From NCBI GenBank assembly GCA_036872755.1, contig JAVHNS010000010.1, positions 186,001-250,000 of the forward strand: a stretch of 64,000 bases of DNA, in the 5' to 3' direction. Below the pieces are notes generated by a model. The model saw only the letters and a list, made by a program, of their open reading frames with translations. It was not told the DNA's origin and did no database searches. Both the position numbers and the translations under genes were made by a program. Below are positions 11,273 to 23,917 of this stretch, piece by piece (the stretch's first letter is position 1; the number at the start of each line of letters is the position of its first letter). The DNA comes from Orbilia blumenaviensis (taxonomy: Eukaryota; Ascomycota; Orbiliomycetes; Orbiliales; Orbiliaceae).

Positions 11273-13245
11273 ATGCCATATGCAAAGTTATGGAGCAAAA
11301 TGCCTTTAACAACAGTTCTTTCACTGTTGATAACAGCAGGTTCAAGCCTAGTAGCTGCGGCTGCCGCAGAACTTGTTGAACGCCAGAGCGGGAACAACCC
11401 ATTCTCGGGCCAATTCTGTGACTACACGTCATTCCAGGCGAGCGTGGTAGGCAGTAGATTATTGATGTTTGGAGGAAATTTGACGATTAACAAAGGAACA
11501 AATAGCAAAGAGAAGAGAGAACTAGAGCCTGGTTAGTTTTTTCTAGATAGCATCTTGTTTTCGCTCGCTGAATATTTGCATGCAACAAAACGAAATGTCT
11601 AACGATTAGCCTTCCGTCGTAAATTTAGGCTTTCAGTTCTTTTCGCTGTTTCTAAATGAAACATTCCAAGCAACTGCGAACGCTAGTTCGTACCTCAGAA
11701 GAGAACAGGACCCCGCACCCGATAAGAGAATTGCATCTATGCGTGATGGGGGAGCCTTTAGTTACAATGGCGATGTATTTTTCTACGGTGGCCAACAGTT
11801 GTTCAATGCTGGAGACGACGACACCATATATAAATGTACACCGACATCCCAGAACATCGTCTGGAACTCAGCATCCATCAACGGAAATGTCAGAAGAACC
11901 ATAACGAAAGGTGCTTCGGTGAACGCTCCCTCCGAGGATAAAGGATTCTATTTTGGGGGGCAAGATATCATCCCCAAAGGTGCAGATAATGAACAGGCCG
12001 ATCGGGTGCTCAACGATACGTTTCTGAATAGTCTTGTAGTCCTAAGCTTCTCTCCAGGAGGCCAGGAATTCACAAACATCACGACTCCTATAAGTAGGAC
12101 GAAGCCGTTGGCAAAGAGTAATTTACTATTTGTACCCGCCGGGAAAGCAGGAATTCTAGTGAACCTGGGTGGTGATGACGGGAACGGTGATGTACGTCCC
12201 TCGGCCCTCTATCTTGGGCATGAATTTATCTTTCTAGTCACATCACTAACAATACTTATTAGGGTGCTTGGGAAGACCTTCAAGTCTTTGATATCGGATC
12301 ATCTACATGGTTCAACCAGAGGACACAGGGTAATCTCACATCAGGCAGGTCTAGAAACCCTGGCCCTGGGACCTGTTCTGTTATAGCATCCGACGGCGAC
12401 AATCATTTTATCTACGTCTACGGAGGCAGCAATCGCGCACCTGGCCAATCCCAACTCGCGATATTGACGATCCCGGCCTTTCAGTGGTTCACAATCACGA
12501 ATCAGGATTACCCTAGCAAAGTGGATGCGCAGTGCCAACTTGCCGGAGAACGTCAAATGTTGATCCTCGGCGGCCGGAGCTCTAACGGGCGCGGGGATTG
12601 CGGCAGGAATAGCTTTTTAGAGATATTAGACATCAGTTCTTTGGATATCGTTGCGAGTTTCCCAAATAATAACCCGTAGGTTCTTTCGTCGAAGGGGTTC
12701 TTAAGTGCGTGTAGCTGACCTATATGCCTCCAAACAGGTTCACGCCACCGCCACTTGTCAGGACCGCATCCAATTCGTCAAACCCGCTAGACGGGTGGAC
12801 TGACCCGGAACTCCAAGGATTGTATGAAATCCAATACCAAACATCCGCTCAACGGAACCGAGGATCTAAATCAGAAAAGGGGCCTATCATTGGTGGTGTA
12901 GTCGGTGGGGTTGCTGGAGTAATAATCCTGGGTGTCATTGCCGTGTTTTTCTTAATGAAGAACCATCGAAAGAAAAGTGCAAGGGCTGTCAAGGAGGCTG
13001 TGGCAGAAGTTAAGAGGAACAGTGCAGCCCAACCTTTCCTCGGGCAGCCGTCTCCAGGGTTTCCATCACCAGCTTTCACCTCGGGAGAATATCCGCAGCA
13101 ATACCCGCAGCAGTACCAACAAGGATATCCTCCCACCACACAACCGTACAAAGACGACTATATCGTTGAGGCCCCAGCCAATCCGGCGCCTGTGGAACTA
13201 CCTCCCGCGAGTCCAGCAGTGCGACCGGCAGAGTTGCAATCTTGA
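11273..13245 (+). CDS. Membrane-anchored kelch-repeat (galactose-oxidase-like fold) protein
   Basis: Predicted type I cell-surface protein. Exons 11273-11531, 11629-12191, 12263-12675 and 12738-13245 join in frame to 580 aa. The second ATG (11300) starts a cleaner signal peptide and would give 571 aa. The ectodomain carries kelch-like beta-propeller repeats, recognisable from blocks such as LMFGGN, GDVFFYGGQ, YVYGGSN and LILGGRSS. Asn-X-Thr/Ser sites are frequent. A single membrane helix begins after GPIIGGVVGGVAG, followed by basic residues and a Pro/Gln/Tyr-rich cytosolic tail (repeats of YPQQ). The Tyr-Cys and His residues of galactose oxidase are not evident, so an enzyme is unlikely. Such kelch-TM proteins are common in Pezizomycotina and mostly uncharacterised; a sensor or adhesion role is only a guess. 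Confidence 0.85.
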
Positions 13246-13790
13246 ATGGCCCGTCAGCACGCATTCGGTGTCGCAAGTGTTGTTGGAAAGCGGTAGGGCC
13301 CGCCTCGAGGTTGCAGGTACAACAAACCTTCCAATTGATTAATTGATTTCTTCTGGTGGAATCCTGGTAATTTAGCAGCAGGATTTCATTTCTCTGTGCA
13401 CCATTATAGTCTGGAACACGTATAACATTATTAATAATGACGAATATTTACAAAGTGGAGATGAAGCCATTGCAAATGGTACGAGACAAATTTCAAGTGG
13501 AGAAAGTACAAAACCTCATGATTAGACCGAATTGGAAGTATCGATAGAATTAGTTGAAATAATACCATGAGTGCACCGGTGGGATATTTGCTAAAATGTT
13601 TCAAAGCTATCAGGCGATTGGTATCGGAAAAAAAAAAAAAAAAAATAAGAAATGCACTAGTGAGAATGCTGACACATGTGTAAGAAGTGAGGAGAAATAA
13701 CGACAAGTAAGGACAAGTTTGATAGGTAACCAAATGAGAGTTGAATCCAACAACTGGGGTAGGTGTTAGTCGTAATTCCATTATCGAGTT
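13246..13790. other. Convergent 3' region
   Basis: Gap between the kelch-gene stop (plus) and the disordered-protein stop (minus). It holds an 18-nt poly-A tract at 13628-13645 and otherwise AT-rich sequence; no ORF is supported. It should contain both 3' untranslated regions. Confidence 0.55.
13628..13645. repeat. Poly-A/T homopolymer (18 nt)
   Basis: Uninterrupted run of 18 A residues in the convergent intergenic gap. Confidence 0.9.
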
Positions 13791-14606
13791 TTACATTTGG
13801 GACATCATAAAATCCCAAGATTTCCCTTCAGAGTCAAGTTCGTCTTGCTCCTTCGGCTCCTCGGTATCCTCCTCTTTGCTAACCTTAACATCACCGAGTT
13901 TACCTGCCATATCGACGGGACCGGTTTTGTTTTCATCTTTCCACGCCATTGGAGTTTCTTCCGCTTTCTTGACTACTACTTCTTTCGTAGCTGTAGGCCT
14001 AAGAGTGCTGGGACAGGGCTCGTCGAATATGGGATTATGCAAGGGCTTGGGGGCGCGAGGGTCAATGAAACGACGGTCATCGTCGCGATCCTCACCGTCC
14101 TTATTGTGTCGCCCACAAGTGCAGAGAAATAATTCGGCTGTGGAAAGAGCACGGGGAGAATCCCGGGCCGATAGTACGGGATGAAGAGAATTATACGTAT
14201 CGTACGTTAGACCAGGAGCCTTCTGCCTAATCGGATTATCCCGCGGGAATATACGGGAGGAGAAGTTTGGATTGTACACGTTATTGGCCTTGGAAGCCTG
14301 TTTGGCTTGACGACGAGCAGCTACTGCCTGGTACTGACGGGACTGCGGGACACGGGAGCCAGGGGTGATGAGAGCCACAGGAGGGAGACCCGAGGTACTT
14401 GCAGGGATGGGAGGAAGCCCTCGCGATGCAATAGATGGGCCTGCGGAGGATCTGCTTGAGGATACTCCTAATAGAGATCTTGGATTCGAACTAGTCGAAC
14501 TAGTATATGAGGGGAGTCCTCCATCAGCGGAGTAGGGAGGGGGATCGATGGAAGATCGATAGGAAGGAGCATTAGACCAGATAGAAGCAGTGTCATCGTC
14601 CCTCAT
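13791..14606 (-). CDS. Intrinsically disordered protein with a PPxY motif, function unknown
   Basis: Single-exon gene of 271 codons with ATG at 14606. I do not recognise a domain. The N-terminal third is Ser/Pro-rich and contains DPPPYSADGGLPSY. Its PPPY core is a classic WW-domain ligand, as in adaptors of Rsp5-type ubiquitin ligases. The middle is Arg/Ala/Gln-rich (about residues 85-110). A short LFLCTCGRH motif follows, then an acidic, Lys/Glu-rich C-terminus ending in SWDFMMSQM. Codon usage and length over an uninterrupted frame support a real gene, and it faces divergently away from COPB2. An adaptor for ubiquitination is possible from the PPxY motif, but this is inference. Confidence 0.78.
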   Translation of the reverse strand: MRDDDTASIWSNAPSYRSSIDPPPYSADGGLPSYTSSTSSNPRSLLGVSSSRSSAGPSIASRGLPPIPASTSGLPPVALITPGSRVPQSRQYQAVAARRQAKQASKANNVYNPNFSSRIFPRDNPIRQKAPGLTYDTYNSLHPVLSARDSPRALSTAELFLCTCGRHNKDGEDRDDDRRFIDPRAPKPLHNPIFDEPCPSTLRPTATKEVVVKKAEETPMAWKDENKTGPVDMAGKLGDVKVSKEEDTEEPKEQDELDSEGKSWDFMMSQM

Positions 14607-15478
14607 GGCTGGCGCTGGTGTCTGGTATTATAATAAGCCCTTTGTATGGGCTCAGACGACTGAGCTGAGTTGAGGCCGCCAAGGTGATATTATATAATAG
14701 ATTCAGCACTTATGCACCTAGGTACCTACCTAGGTAGAAGTGGGTGTATTCCGGTATAATACCAAAATAGGCAAGCAAGGATATAGGTATATTAGGTAAG
14801 TAAATGGAAATACAATGCACAATCCAGACACAGGCTGCGTTGGGCTGTTGCAGATTGAACGACGGCCCTTTTATATACAGAGCTGTCGTTCGCCGCCAAG
14901 CAGGCCAAGTCAGTTGTGGGCCCGACAACCGGCTGCCTCGGACTGCTGCGGCCGACATCACGAAGAGAAGGTATCCACCCCATACACCCCAGTTGGTTAG
15001 GTACCTAGGCTCCCGCGCCCCCAAGGCAGAAATACGCAGTCTAGCTTGTGTTGTTGCGTTGCAGTGTTGAATCGGGCTGTGGCTGGCGTCTGTGGCGTCT
15101 GTGGCGGTTACAGCGTCTAGCCAAATAGGCGTGCTTAACTGTGGCCACGGTAGGCACACAACAGCTACTGGTCGAGCCACGAAACGACCTCCATCCTAGA
15201 TATTGTCCCCTTCTCCGTTCACGTCGCCCTCATCCAATCGCCAATTGTCGGCCCCAAGGCGGTTGGCTTTGATTCAGCTTCTTCAATCGACACTCATATA
15301 CGACCCTGTTCTCTTTGTAGCGACCATACTAGCATCCGTAAATCTCCAAGCTTCGTACAGCTCAAGCTCACCCACTATCCGTATCTGGAGCTTCCAACAA
15401 CCCCATAGCCCTTTTCGCCTTGCAGCTTGGTATAACCATCTACATCTTCAACCCCATTAGAACGATTTGGTACTCGCC
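14607..15478. promoter_or_regulatory. Divergent promoter region (disordered protein / COPB2)
   Basis: 870 bp between divergent starts. It contains a dense CACCTAGGTACCTACCTAGGTAG motif block at about 14714-14736 and a GGTTAGGTACCTAGG copy at about 14995-15009. Pyrimidine-rich sequence precedes the COPB2 ATG. No ORF is supported. Confidence 0.5.
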
Positions 15479-18360
15479 ATGAGACTTGATGTTAAGGTGT
15501 GTTCCTCCCATCTTTTGACCGATATAATCGACTCGTGTGCTAATCATACCGCGCTCACTGACAGAGACAACTTTTTGCCCGGTATTCCTTAAATACATCC
15601 CTTCAGTTCACATACATCGCGAATGCTGACAACAACTCAGATCTGATCGGGTAAAGGGAATTGATTTCCACCCTACAGAGCCATGGGTGAGTTATTCCTG
15701 AATGATAGGGCTGAGACACGCGACGAAAACTAGCTAACAAATGCCCACCAGATCCTCTGCTCCTTATACAGCGGTAAATAACCACCAACCAATCACTGGA
15801 TAGGCGTACACGCACGAATGCGGATGATTGATTGGATTTGAATAGGACATGTCTACATCTGGTCGTTCGAGACGCAGGCCGTCGTTAAAACCTTTGAGGC
15901 AACTGATGTACCCGTTAGAGCCGGACGGTTTATAGCGAGGAAGAATTGGATAGTTGTTGGCAGCGACGACTTCCAACTTCGAGTCTACAACTACAATACT
16001 TCCGAAAAGATAACTCAATTCGAAGCCCATCCGGACTATATCCGTGCCATCGTCGTTCATCCAACTCAACCTTTCGTCCTTACCGCTTCAGATGACATGA
16101 CCATCAAGCTGTGGAATTGGGAGAAAGACTGGAAATGCGTGCAAGTTTTCGAGGGCCACAGCCACTACGTTATGTCACTTGCTATCAACCCCAAAGATAC
16201 GAACACTTTCGCGTCAGCCTGCTTAGATAGGACAGTCAAGATATGGAGCTTGGGAAGCAGTACGCCAAATTTCACCCTTGAAGCTCATGAGACGAAAGGT
16301 GTCAATCATGTCGACTACTACCCTGCAGCCGATAAGCCATACATCCTTACAACTTCTGACGATAGGACGGTGAAGATCTGGGATTACACGACAAAGAGTA
16401 ATATTGTTACCTTAGAGGGTCACTCATCTAACGTTTCGTTTGCCTGTTATCACCCTGAACTGCCCGTCATCGTATCCGGGTCCGAAGATGGTACCATAAA
16501 AATATGGCATGCGAACACCTACCGACTCGAGCAGACTCTCAATTACGGCCTCGAGCGGGCGTGGTGTATTGCATACCAGAGGGGCCGAAATGGGTTGGCC
16601 ATGGGTTTCGACGAAGGATGTGTCGTTATAAAGATGGGACGTGAGGAGCCAGCTGTCAGCATGGACTCAAGCGGCAAGATAGTCTGGGCCAAACACAATG
16701 AAGTGTTAAGTTCAATGATTAAAGCTAGTGGTACGAGTCCCTAATGTTGGATTTATATTCTCCTATGCGTATTGACCCTCAGTTAGATAGCGACACCAAG
16801 GACGGCGTACCACTTTTACTGCCAGCGAAGGATTTGGGCTCATGCGAAATCTATCCTCAATCTTTAATGCATAATCCCAACGGCCGTTTTGTCTCTGTAT
16901 GTGGTGACGGAGAATACATTATCTACACAGCCTTAGCCTGGAGAAACAAGGCTTTTGGACAAGCCTTGGATTTTGCCTGGGGTTCGAAGGACAACAGCAA
17001 CGACTACGCTATCCGGGAATCTGCTACATCCGTGAAGATTTTCAAGAATTTCAGAGAAAAGCCAGGCGGTATTGATGTTAATTTCGCAGCTGAAGGACTT
17101 ATTGGGGGTGTTCTTCTCGCGGTCCGTGGGAGTGGGTTTGTCAGCTTTTATGACTGGGATAGCGGCGCACTGGTTCGAAGGATAGACGTCGTCCCCAACG
17201 CCGTCTACTGGAGTGATGGAGGAGACTTGGTTGTCTTGGCCTGTGAGGAATCATACTACGTCCTGAGATTCTCTAGGGAGCAATACGCAACTGCAGTGGC
17301 GAATGGAGAGGTTGATGATGATGGAGTCGAATCTGCCTTCGAAGTTGTGACGGATATTAGTGAAACCATCAGAACTGGCGAGTGGGTCGGAGACTGCTTC
17401 ATCTACACAAACTCGACAAATCGGCTGAACTACCTAGTTGGCGACCAAACCTACACCATTGCCCATTTCGATTCGTCTATGTACCTACTAGGATATATTC
17501 CCCGAGACTCAAGGGTATATCTTGCCGACAAGGATGTCAAGGTGATCTCGTACTCTCTGTCCCTCAATGTTGTCGAATACCAAACCGTTGTTCTTCGAGG
17601 AGATATGGAAACTGCCGCTCAGCTTCTGGAGGAAATACCAGCGGACCAAAAGAACAAGATTGCTCGTTTCTTGGAAGGCCAGGGATACAAAGAACTTGCC
17701 TTGGAAGTTGCAACGGATCCCGAGCATCGCTTTGAGCTTGCTCTTGCGTTGAACAGTCTCGACGTCGCTCTAGAAATAGCTAGGGAAGCCGACGTTGAGC
17801 ATAAATGGAAGACTGTTGGAGATGCTGCTATCAGTGCTTGGGATATTACTTTGGCTAAAGAGTGTTATAGCAACGCCAAGGATCTGTCGTCGCTGTTACT
17901 GCTTTATACAGCGCTGGGAGATATCACTGGGTTGAAACAAGTGGCAGAGCTGGCTACGGAAAGCGGGTCGAACAATGTTGCATTTTCATGTTTATGGCAA
18001 ATTGGTGACATTGATGGATGCGTCAACCTCCTATCAAAGGCTGATAGGTATCCAGAGGCCGCACTCTTCTCCAAGACATACAAGCCATCGATAACAACTG
18101 AAGCAGCGGAGCAATGGAAGTTGTCATTGCTGACCGCTGCTCAAAAAGACAAGCAAAAAATCGACGTAGGGAAGAAGAAGATTGCTGAGGCTATTGGTAT
18201 TCCTGGTGTGGACGAGGACCTATTCCCAGAGTGGGAGCAACAGTTACAATTGGAAGTTGAGAGAGACCAAAACGGCGGTAGTGTAGGTTCGGATGGAGTG
18301 CTAGTGGATATCAAGGGTGCCGCCGAAGAGGAAGAGGAAGAGGAAGAAGAGGAAGAGTAG
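15479..18360 (+). CDS. SEC27: Coatomer subunit beta' (COPI coat, Sec27/COPB2)
   Basis: Subunit of the COPI coat that forms retrograde Golgi-to-ER vesicles and binds dilysine cargo signals through its WD40 propellers. Six exons (15479-15496, 15565-15581, 15641-15686, 15752-15773, 15846-16730, 16787-18360) give 853 aa, close to yeast Sec27. The first four exons are tiny (18, 17, 46 and 22 nt) and are fixed by phase and by the conserved N-terminal order [34 protein letters not shown]. Two WD40 propellers follow, with repeats such as [10 protein letters not shown] and [10 protein letters not shown], then an alpha-solenoid (about 590-800). The C-terminus is a run of Glu encoded by GAAGAGG-type repeats (18328-18357). 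Intron 5 ends at the second of two adjacent AGs (TTAG), the only in-frame choice. Confidence 0.96.
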
Positions 18361-18944
18361 ATGTTCGGCAGCTTTGTTTTCTTTATTAGCTATAGTCAAT
18401 AGGACGACTAATTGTACTTATTTTGGCCTAACCAAGCTTCTTTCCTTTAAAACCGGCGCCGCCATTGTGATTGTGTCTATTCACTTTCTCCTAAAATTCG
18501 ATTTCCCTGTTACAAAATTTTCTTCTTCTTTTATTTCAATTCTACTTGAGGTGACCAGCTGATCCGTGATGTCCAATGGGTCCTGGCCGGCCTGTAGAGG
18601 CTTGTTCCCAAGTTTGGCGATACATCTCCGTCCTGAGGATATGGTGGCAGTTTTGCGTTGGTCAGAGAAACTGGCGCCTTGAAGCTTCAACCGAGCCCAG
18701 ACATGCTCCTTCAAACCACAACCTCTGGCCAAAGTCAACTATCGCAGCTTGGATGGGATCAGGCACGGGTAAGTGCTGTTGCATTTGGTGACACTTGTCA
18801 TCTGAAAAAAGTAACTATCGCCTTACTAACTTCATCCGTACGCTTACCAGGTGATGGATCATATCGGCCTATCAGACGGCCATCTAACTTCCGTCGCGTT
18901 TCCCGTTCTCTGACATAGCCCACCAGGCCCCCGGGAAATTTCTT
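18361..18944. other. Intergenic: COPB2 3' side and GPI2 promoter
   Basis: About 580 bp. The proximal part is T-rich (COPB2 3' UTR). The distal part contains short frames crossing several stops and no domain. Nothing else is supported. Confidence 0.5.
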
Positions 18945-20757
18945 ATGGCCCTCAGCCTGCCCTCTACAGACTCTCCCGTATCGTCGGGGTTCGACCGAAG
19001 CCAGCGACTCTCGATCTCGAGTTCTAAGCCTCCGCCCTTATCCAACGGGATCAAATCTCCTGATGCTGCTAGGAATGGCATTCTGCACCATCCGAAAGGC
19101 CTGAAACAATACTCTTCGACATTGCTCGAGATACCAACTGTGCAAGCGGCAGCACCTTCGACATCCAGTCGCACTCCGACTCGAAGCCCGAAGGAAAATA
19201 ATGAACAAAACTTGCCGACCATCCTGACGGAAGGCCCGTCGCCTACAAGTGCGTTCAGCTATTCTGGAAGGGGAACCATCAAAGAAGCTAGGAATAGACG
19301 GAGGAAGCCATGGAAGAAGCTGATGTGGGTGAAGCAAAATTGTATGCCCCTACCCCTTAACTTTTGTTACTAAGAGAAGCTTGATGCTAATACGACTGAT
19401 TAAGATCCGGATAATTACACTGATGCAACTTTTCTTGAGTCCCTTCAACGGAATATCAACTTCCGCGCATACGATTTCTGGCCGTTAGTATACGATACAA
19501 CTGTGATCATACAGCACATATCCACCGTCGTTGTATTTGTTTGTGCATTCATCGCTATCTCTGTGGGAAAGGTCCAACCGGGTTATGTAGCTGGCGCAAG
19601 TACCATTTTAACAATATTGGGCTGGCTAGTATGGGATGATTGGAATGAGGAGGAGCAAAACTTGCTGACCAAGGCCCAACAAGCCGCGCCCTCTGCCTCT
19701 AGAGGCGAAAATATACGGGAGAGTGAAAGTGTGAATCGATCTGGGAAACTCAAACCCGAAAACATAAGGGAAATGACAGGAAGTCCGAACCTAGCAGGTT
19801 TGAGGGCTGGAGAACCCAAATCATCTGCAGTCAGGTCGGTATCGCTTTCACCGAAGAAATCCGATCAAAGATCCAACCTTCGACCGAGCGTTGATAACAC
19901 CAGATCCACGACATCTTCAAAAGCCGGTTCGGACACATTAAAACCAAATGGTCAACATGGGAAACCACTCGCAAGATCCCTAACAGCGCCAGTTTATTCT
20001 TCATCAATCAATACCCCTACACGCCCCCCTTCACCTCCACCCCCTCCTTCTCGGGCCAACAGGAGGCTCTCAACTCTCAAGAGCGCCCTGCTTATTTATA
20101 GTACTCTTCTTGGCCTGAGCCCTATACTCAAGAGCTTAACCCGAACTACTACAAGTGATAGTATATGGGCCTTGAGCAGTTGGCTATTTCTGGTAAATCT
20201 GCTTTGTTTCGACTATGGACTGAGTGAGGGCGATACGGAAGTCAAGAGGGGTGCGGATGGAGGTGTCCACTTACCTCACGGGGGTTTGGGTCCTCCGGGA
20301 GTGGGGAACTCTTTGAAGAGAAAGTATGGAAGCCACCAGGTTGCAATCTAGTTTCCTTCCATCAGTGCTAACATCTTCTCACAGGCTCCCAACCTCTCTT
20401 TCGACAACTACAGCACTCGCCGCATCTGTAGTTCTAGCGTCTCGACTTACTGAGACCGCTGATGTGTTCTCACTTTTGCTTTTCTCAATCCAGATATTTG
20501 GATTGTTCCCTTTATTTCGACGTAGACTTCGTCATCTTTCATCGGTGCTACACGTATCACTGACCTCAGTGTTAGTTGCTTTCGCAGGTGCAAGCTTACA
20601 CTATGTTGTAAATTGGCAATGGTCTTTAATGTGGTTTGGTATAGTTTTCGGCGGCGGCGGCGGCGCAGCGTGGGTTCTTATGGGGATGCAGCGGTACAAA
20701 AACGAAATCCGTGGCCCGTGGGATCCTGCAAGGCCAGTGTTTTCCCAGCGGCAATAA
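18945..20757 (+). CDS. GPI2: GPI2/PIG-C, subunit of GPI-GlcNAc transferase
   Basis: ER-membrane subunit of the complex that adds GlcNAc to phosphatidylinositol, the first step of GPI-anchor synthesis. Three exons (18945-19341, 19405-20323, 20385-20757) join in frame to 562 aa. After a disordered Ser/Pro-rich N-terminus (about 1-120), the PIG-C signature RKPWKKLMWVKQ-NYPDNYTDATFL is rebuilt across the first intron. Several membrane helices follow (for example around TVIIQHISTVVVFVCAFIAI, and in the last exon ALAASVVLASRLTE). A long Ser/Pro-rich disordered loop (about 205-310) interrupts the domain; such insertions are usual in filamentous fungi and explain the length above yeast Gpi2 (about 280 aa). 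Intron 2 uses the internal GTATGG donor, the only choice that keeps frame into LPTSLSTTTALAAS. Confidence 0.93.
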
Positions 20758-21057
20758 GCGGATTACTTTAGGAGATAGGTTTAGATGGCGTTTTTGCACA
20801 TTGTGGGCCCAAAAATGTACAGATATACTTTCTAATTCCGTCGGGTAAGACTATAGGGCAGTAGGAGCACTAGTAGATAGTAATTGCCGGCTAGGTTTCG
20901 GCGTATAACAGTAGCAAAAAGTAAAACTTTTGAATCTCTATTGATTTATATACATCTTAACAAGTCTGTCTATTCGTCAGCCGGATAGAAGAATATTATA
21001 TACAATCCCCCACTATCTTCGCGATAGTGACTGAATCTAAAATCTATTAAAATATCA

Positions 21058-23334
21058 TCAGCCTTCAAAGACTTTTGAATTAAGCTCTATACCGAAGTCT
21101 TCCTTTGCCATAGCTCTCATTCTCATTTCTAATTCATCCTCGAATCCTTCTCCAAGTTTTAGGATTTGCCGAATTCTGACTGTCAGGAAGACAATATCAG
21201 AAGATAGGAGGATGAACCTAAATATTGCGTAGCGCCAGTAGGCCATCAAACGTTCACCCCAAGTAGCATGCCGATTGAGATTTGTCCGCGACAATAAAAG
21301 ACCCCTTGACGCCGCTAGCGCAGTTTCTTTGATGCGGTTCACGGGTGATCCCATAAGCTGGTTGTTGCCTTGGATGATCCGCATGCTCCTTCCCAGGAAA
21401 ACTAATTCTCGAGGAATCTTGGTCGTATCGTTCAAGAAACTCTTCATTCCTTCGCGCATCCGTTCGTTCATTTCATAGGACCCGCCAGGGCCGTTTGGAT
21501 CGTCTTCCCCGGTCAGAGATTTAGCAAACGATTGGTCACCACCAGTGTATGGCCGAAGTAGAGTCGCTGAGGCAAACATATCTGCATTTCCGATGCCCCA
21601 TTTTTCAGCGACCCGGGCGATTTTTTCGTTATCAATGGTTAATAGGGACATCCAAAGTTCGCCTAGAGTTTATAAGATGCCCGTTAGTATTAAAATTAAA
21701 GTAACGAATTTTGGGGATATTTACAATAATCCTGTCGCATGTCCTCACTCATGTCAACATACAGCCCATGATCAATCAATACAACCTCTGGCCGGCCATT
21801 TGGCTTCCGCCGCACACTAGATACTTGTTAGAAAAGCACCGAATCATCCATTAATAAATATAGTCACTTACAACATGTTACCGGGATGGGGATCGCAGTG
21901 GACGTGACCCCACGAGAACATTTGGTGGGCAAACAAACGGACAACTATTCCTTCTTGTCAGTACGTTTTCGAGGCAGTGGAGTTTATATAGAGCCTTGCT
22001 CACTAGTGGTCATAACGTCCGTCAAAGACAGTCCCAATCCAGCCCTGCGGACGGTGGTATCCTGACGGACATTTGGTGACGTTTCAAAGAGTGATGTGAA
22101 CTCCTGGGCCATATTTTGATTCTGTTTCTGAGCCTTCCTGCGTCCAATCGGTTTCCCAACTTTGTCATATCCTCTCCAAGGTCCAGATATAGCCTCTCGA
22201 TCCCAAAGTTTGACGCCATCGATCCACTCTGCGACAAGAATTCTCTCAGTCGAACATTCGCGGAAAATTTTGGGGATGTAAACTTTGTCCCGCAAGCTAG
22301 GGTCTGCCATAACGAACTCTCTCGTTCTATCTGAATTATCGGCTTCGTTTGTAAAATCGCATTCAGACCTCAGTCGCTCACGGATGTATGGAACCACAAA
22401 GTAAAAGTTAATATCGAAGAACTTAGATTCCAACCACATCAGGATGCTAGATGCGCAATTGATATATTAGCTTTGCCTCATATTTCAAGTCTTTGAGTTT
22501 ATAGTAAGAAAGAAAGAAAAAAGAGGATACCAACCTCCAGCTTTGCAAGTCCCATCGTATCCAAGTTGCAATCTGTGGCTTCTGGATTTTGACGGCAACA
22601 GGTGTTCCATCTTTTAGCCGTGCTCTGTGGACCTGCGCAATACTCGCACTGGCAATGGCCTCCTTCTCGAATGAACCAGGCATGAAGATATCATCGGGAG
22701 TTTTCCCTCCGAAATCTTGCTTGAAGACTTTTAGAACCTCCTTGTATGAGACCTGGGGAGCATTGTCGAACAGCTGGGCAAATCGTTGTTGAAAAGCGGG
22801 AGGAAGAACCGCTGCTTGCATAGCAATAGCCTGTCCGACTTTAAGATAGAGTCCTCCATTCTTTGCCAATACATCAAACACTCTTTCCGCCGACCTCAGG
22901 TGAAGGCCATCGATTTTGTCGCCCTTGCGCCTGGTAAAGTTGAGCTTATAGTCGATTGTAATAACAAGTCCAGTATAAAACGTCCTAGCGCTGCGAATGA
23001 ATGCAGAATAGTTGAAGAACCTATCGACACTATATAATACTCCTCCGAAGAGGAAAACATATAGGAATCTTTGGCCCCATTTGATAAGTCTGGGGTATTG
23101 TTTTGGTGGTCTTGGTGGCGGTAGCGAACTTGGAGGCGGAGGGACGAAAGGCGAGAATTCGCGAGGCTGGTCGAAGCCATATCCTACGCCGACCTGGTGT
23201 CGTCTCTGAGGCCGATTGATGTGTAAGCGAGGCCAGAAGTATGCACTGCTGGTTCCTTGCGGCTGGGTAGTTTTGCGCAGACGTTGAAGATAAGGCCGAA
23301 TCGTGGGGCGCAAAGCCCGGGATAGAGGCGGCAT
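21058..23334 (-). CDS. ABC1/ADCK/UbiB-family atypical kinase-like protein, probably mitochondrial
   Basis: Member of the ABC1 (UbiB/COQ8/ADCK) family, linked to coenzyme Q and lipid homeostasis of mitochondria. Five exons, complement(21058-21662, 21725-21816, 21872-21953, 22004-22446, 22535-23334), give about 673 aa. The exon 3 acceptor could shift by 3 nt. The Arg-rich N-terminus lacking acids suggests a mitochondrial presequence, and a hydrophobic segment (about 88-105) precedes the domain. Family marks are KxGQ as LYLKVGQAIAMQ (about 165-169), the Ala-rich loop ASASIAQVH, the ATP-binding lysine in VAVKIQ, the catalytic-loop HCDPHPGNMF and the metal-binding LIDHGLY. It is closer in layout to filamentous-fungal ABC1 proteins than to Coq8; orthology to yeast Cqd1 or Cqd2 cannot be settled by eye. 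Confidence 0.9.
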
Positions 23335-23917
23335 CTGGTTCCTGCTCTAATAGTGAGCGACCGGATTGAAACGAGGTCTGTGTAACGGTCGATACCGCGG
23401 AAGCATCATCTGGTCCATATAGATGAGCTTTGAAGAATTGGAGGTTGGGTGTTGAAGGGCCGCATTACAGGGCACTGGCGGAGTGGAATGGTGACGTTGG
23501 GGCATCTCACGACCTTTTTCCACTTCGGTTTTTATACCGACCGATGCCGCGACGGAATAAGCGATTTACTAGTGTTAACGCCGACTCGATCATTTCACCC
23601 GACTCAGCAGAGCTCTTCCCACCGGGACTAAGATATTATATCGGATATCCACACAGTAGGTGGTTTATATACATACTAATGTACACGAAGGTTGAGTATT
23701 TACAGGGGGGGACCCAATCCCATACATATAATTATATAACTGTAAGGACCCTCCACCTCGGAGCAATGCAATGGCTCTGAAGTATTGCACGAGCTCATCG
23801 AACGACTACTTGGCTATACCCGGATATCGATATATGTCCGGTTCAGCTGCAGTCAACTCACTATTTGCATGCCAATCCACGCAATTTAGATCCTTTTTTG
23901 CACTAGAATACAATGCA
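23335..23917. other. Intergenic: ABC1-gene promoter side and SCO1 3' side
   Basis: About 580 bp between the ABC1-family start and the SCO1 stop, both on the minus strand. Plus-strand frames at 23430-23780 and 23449-23631 show no domain and no splice structure. Nothing else is supported. Confidence 0.5.
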
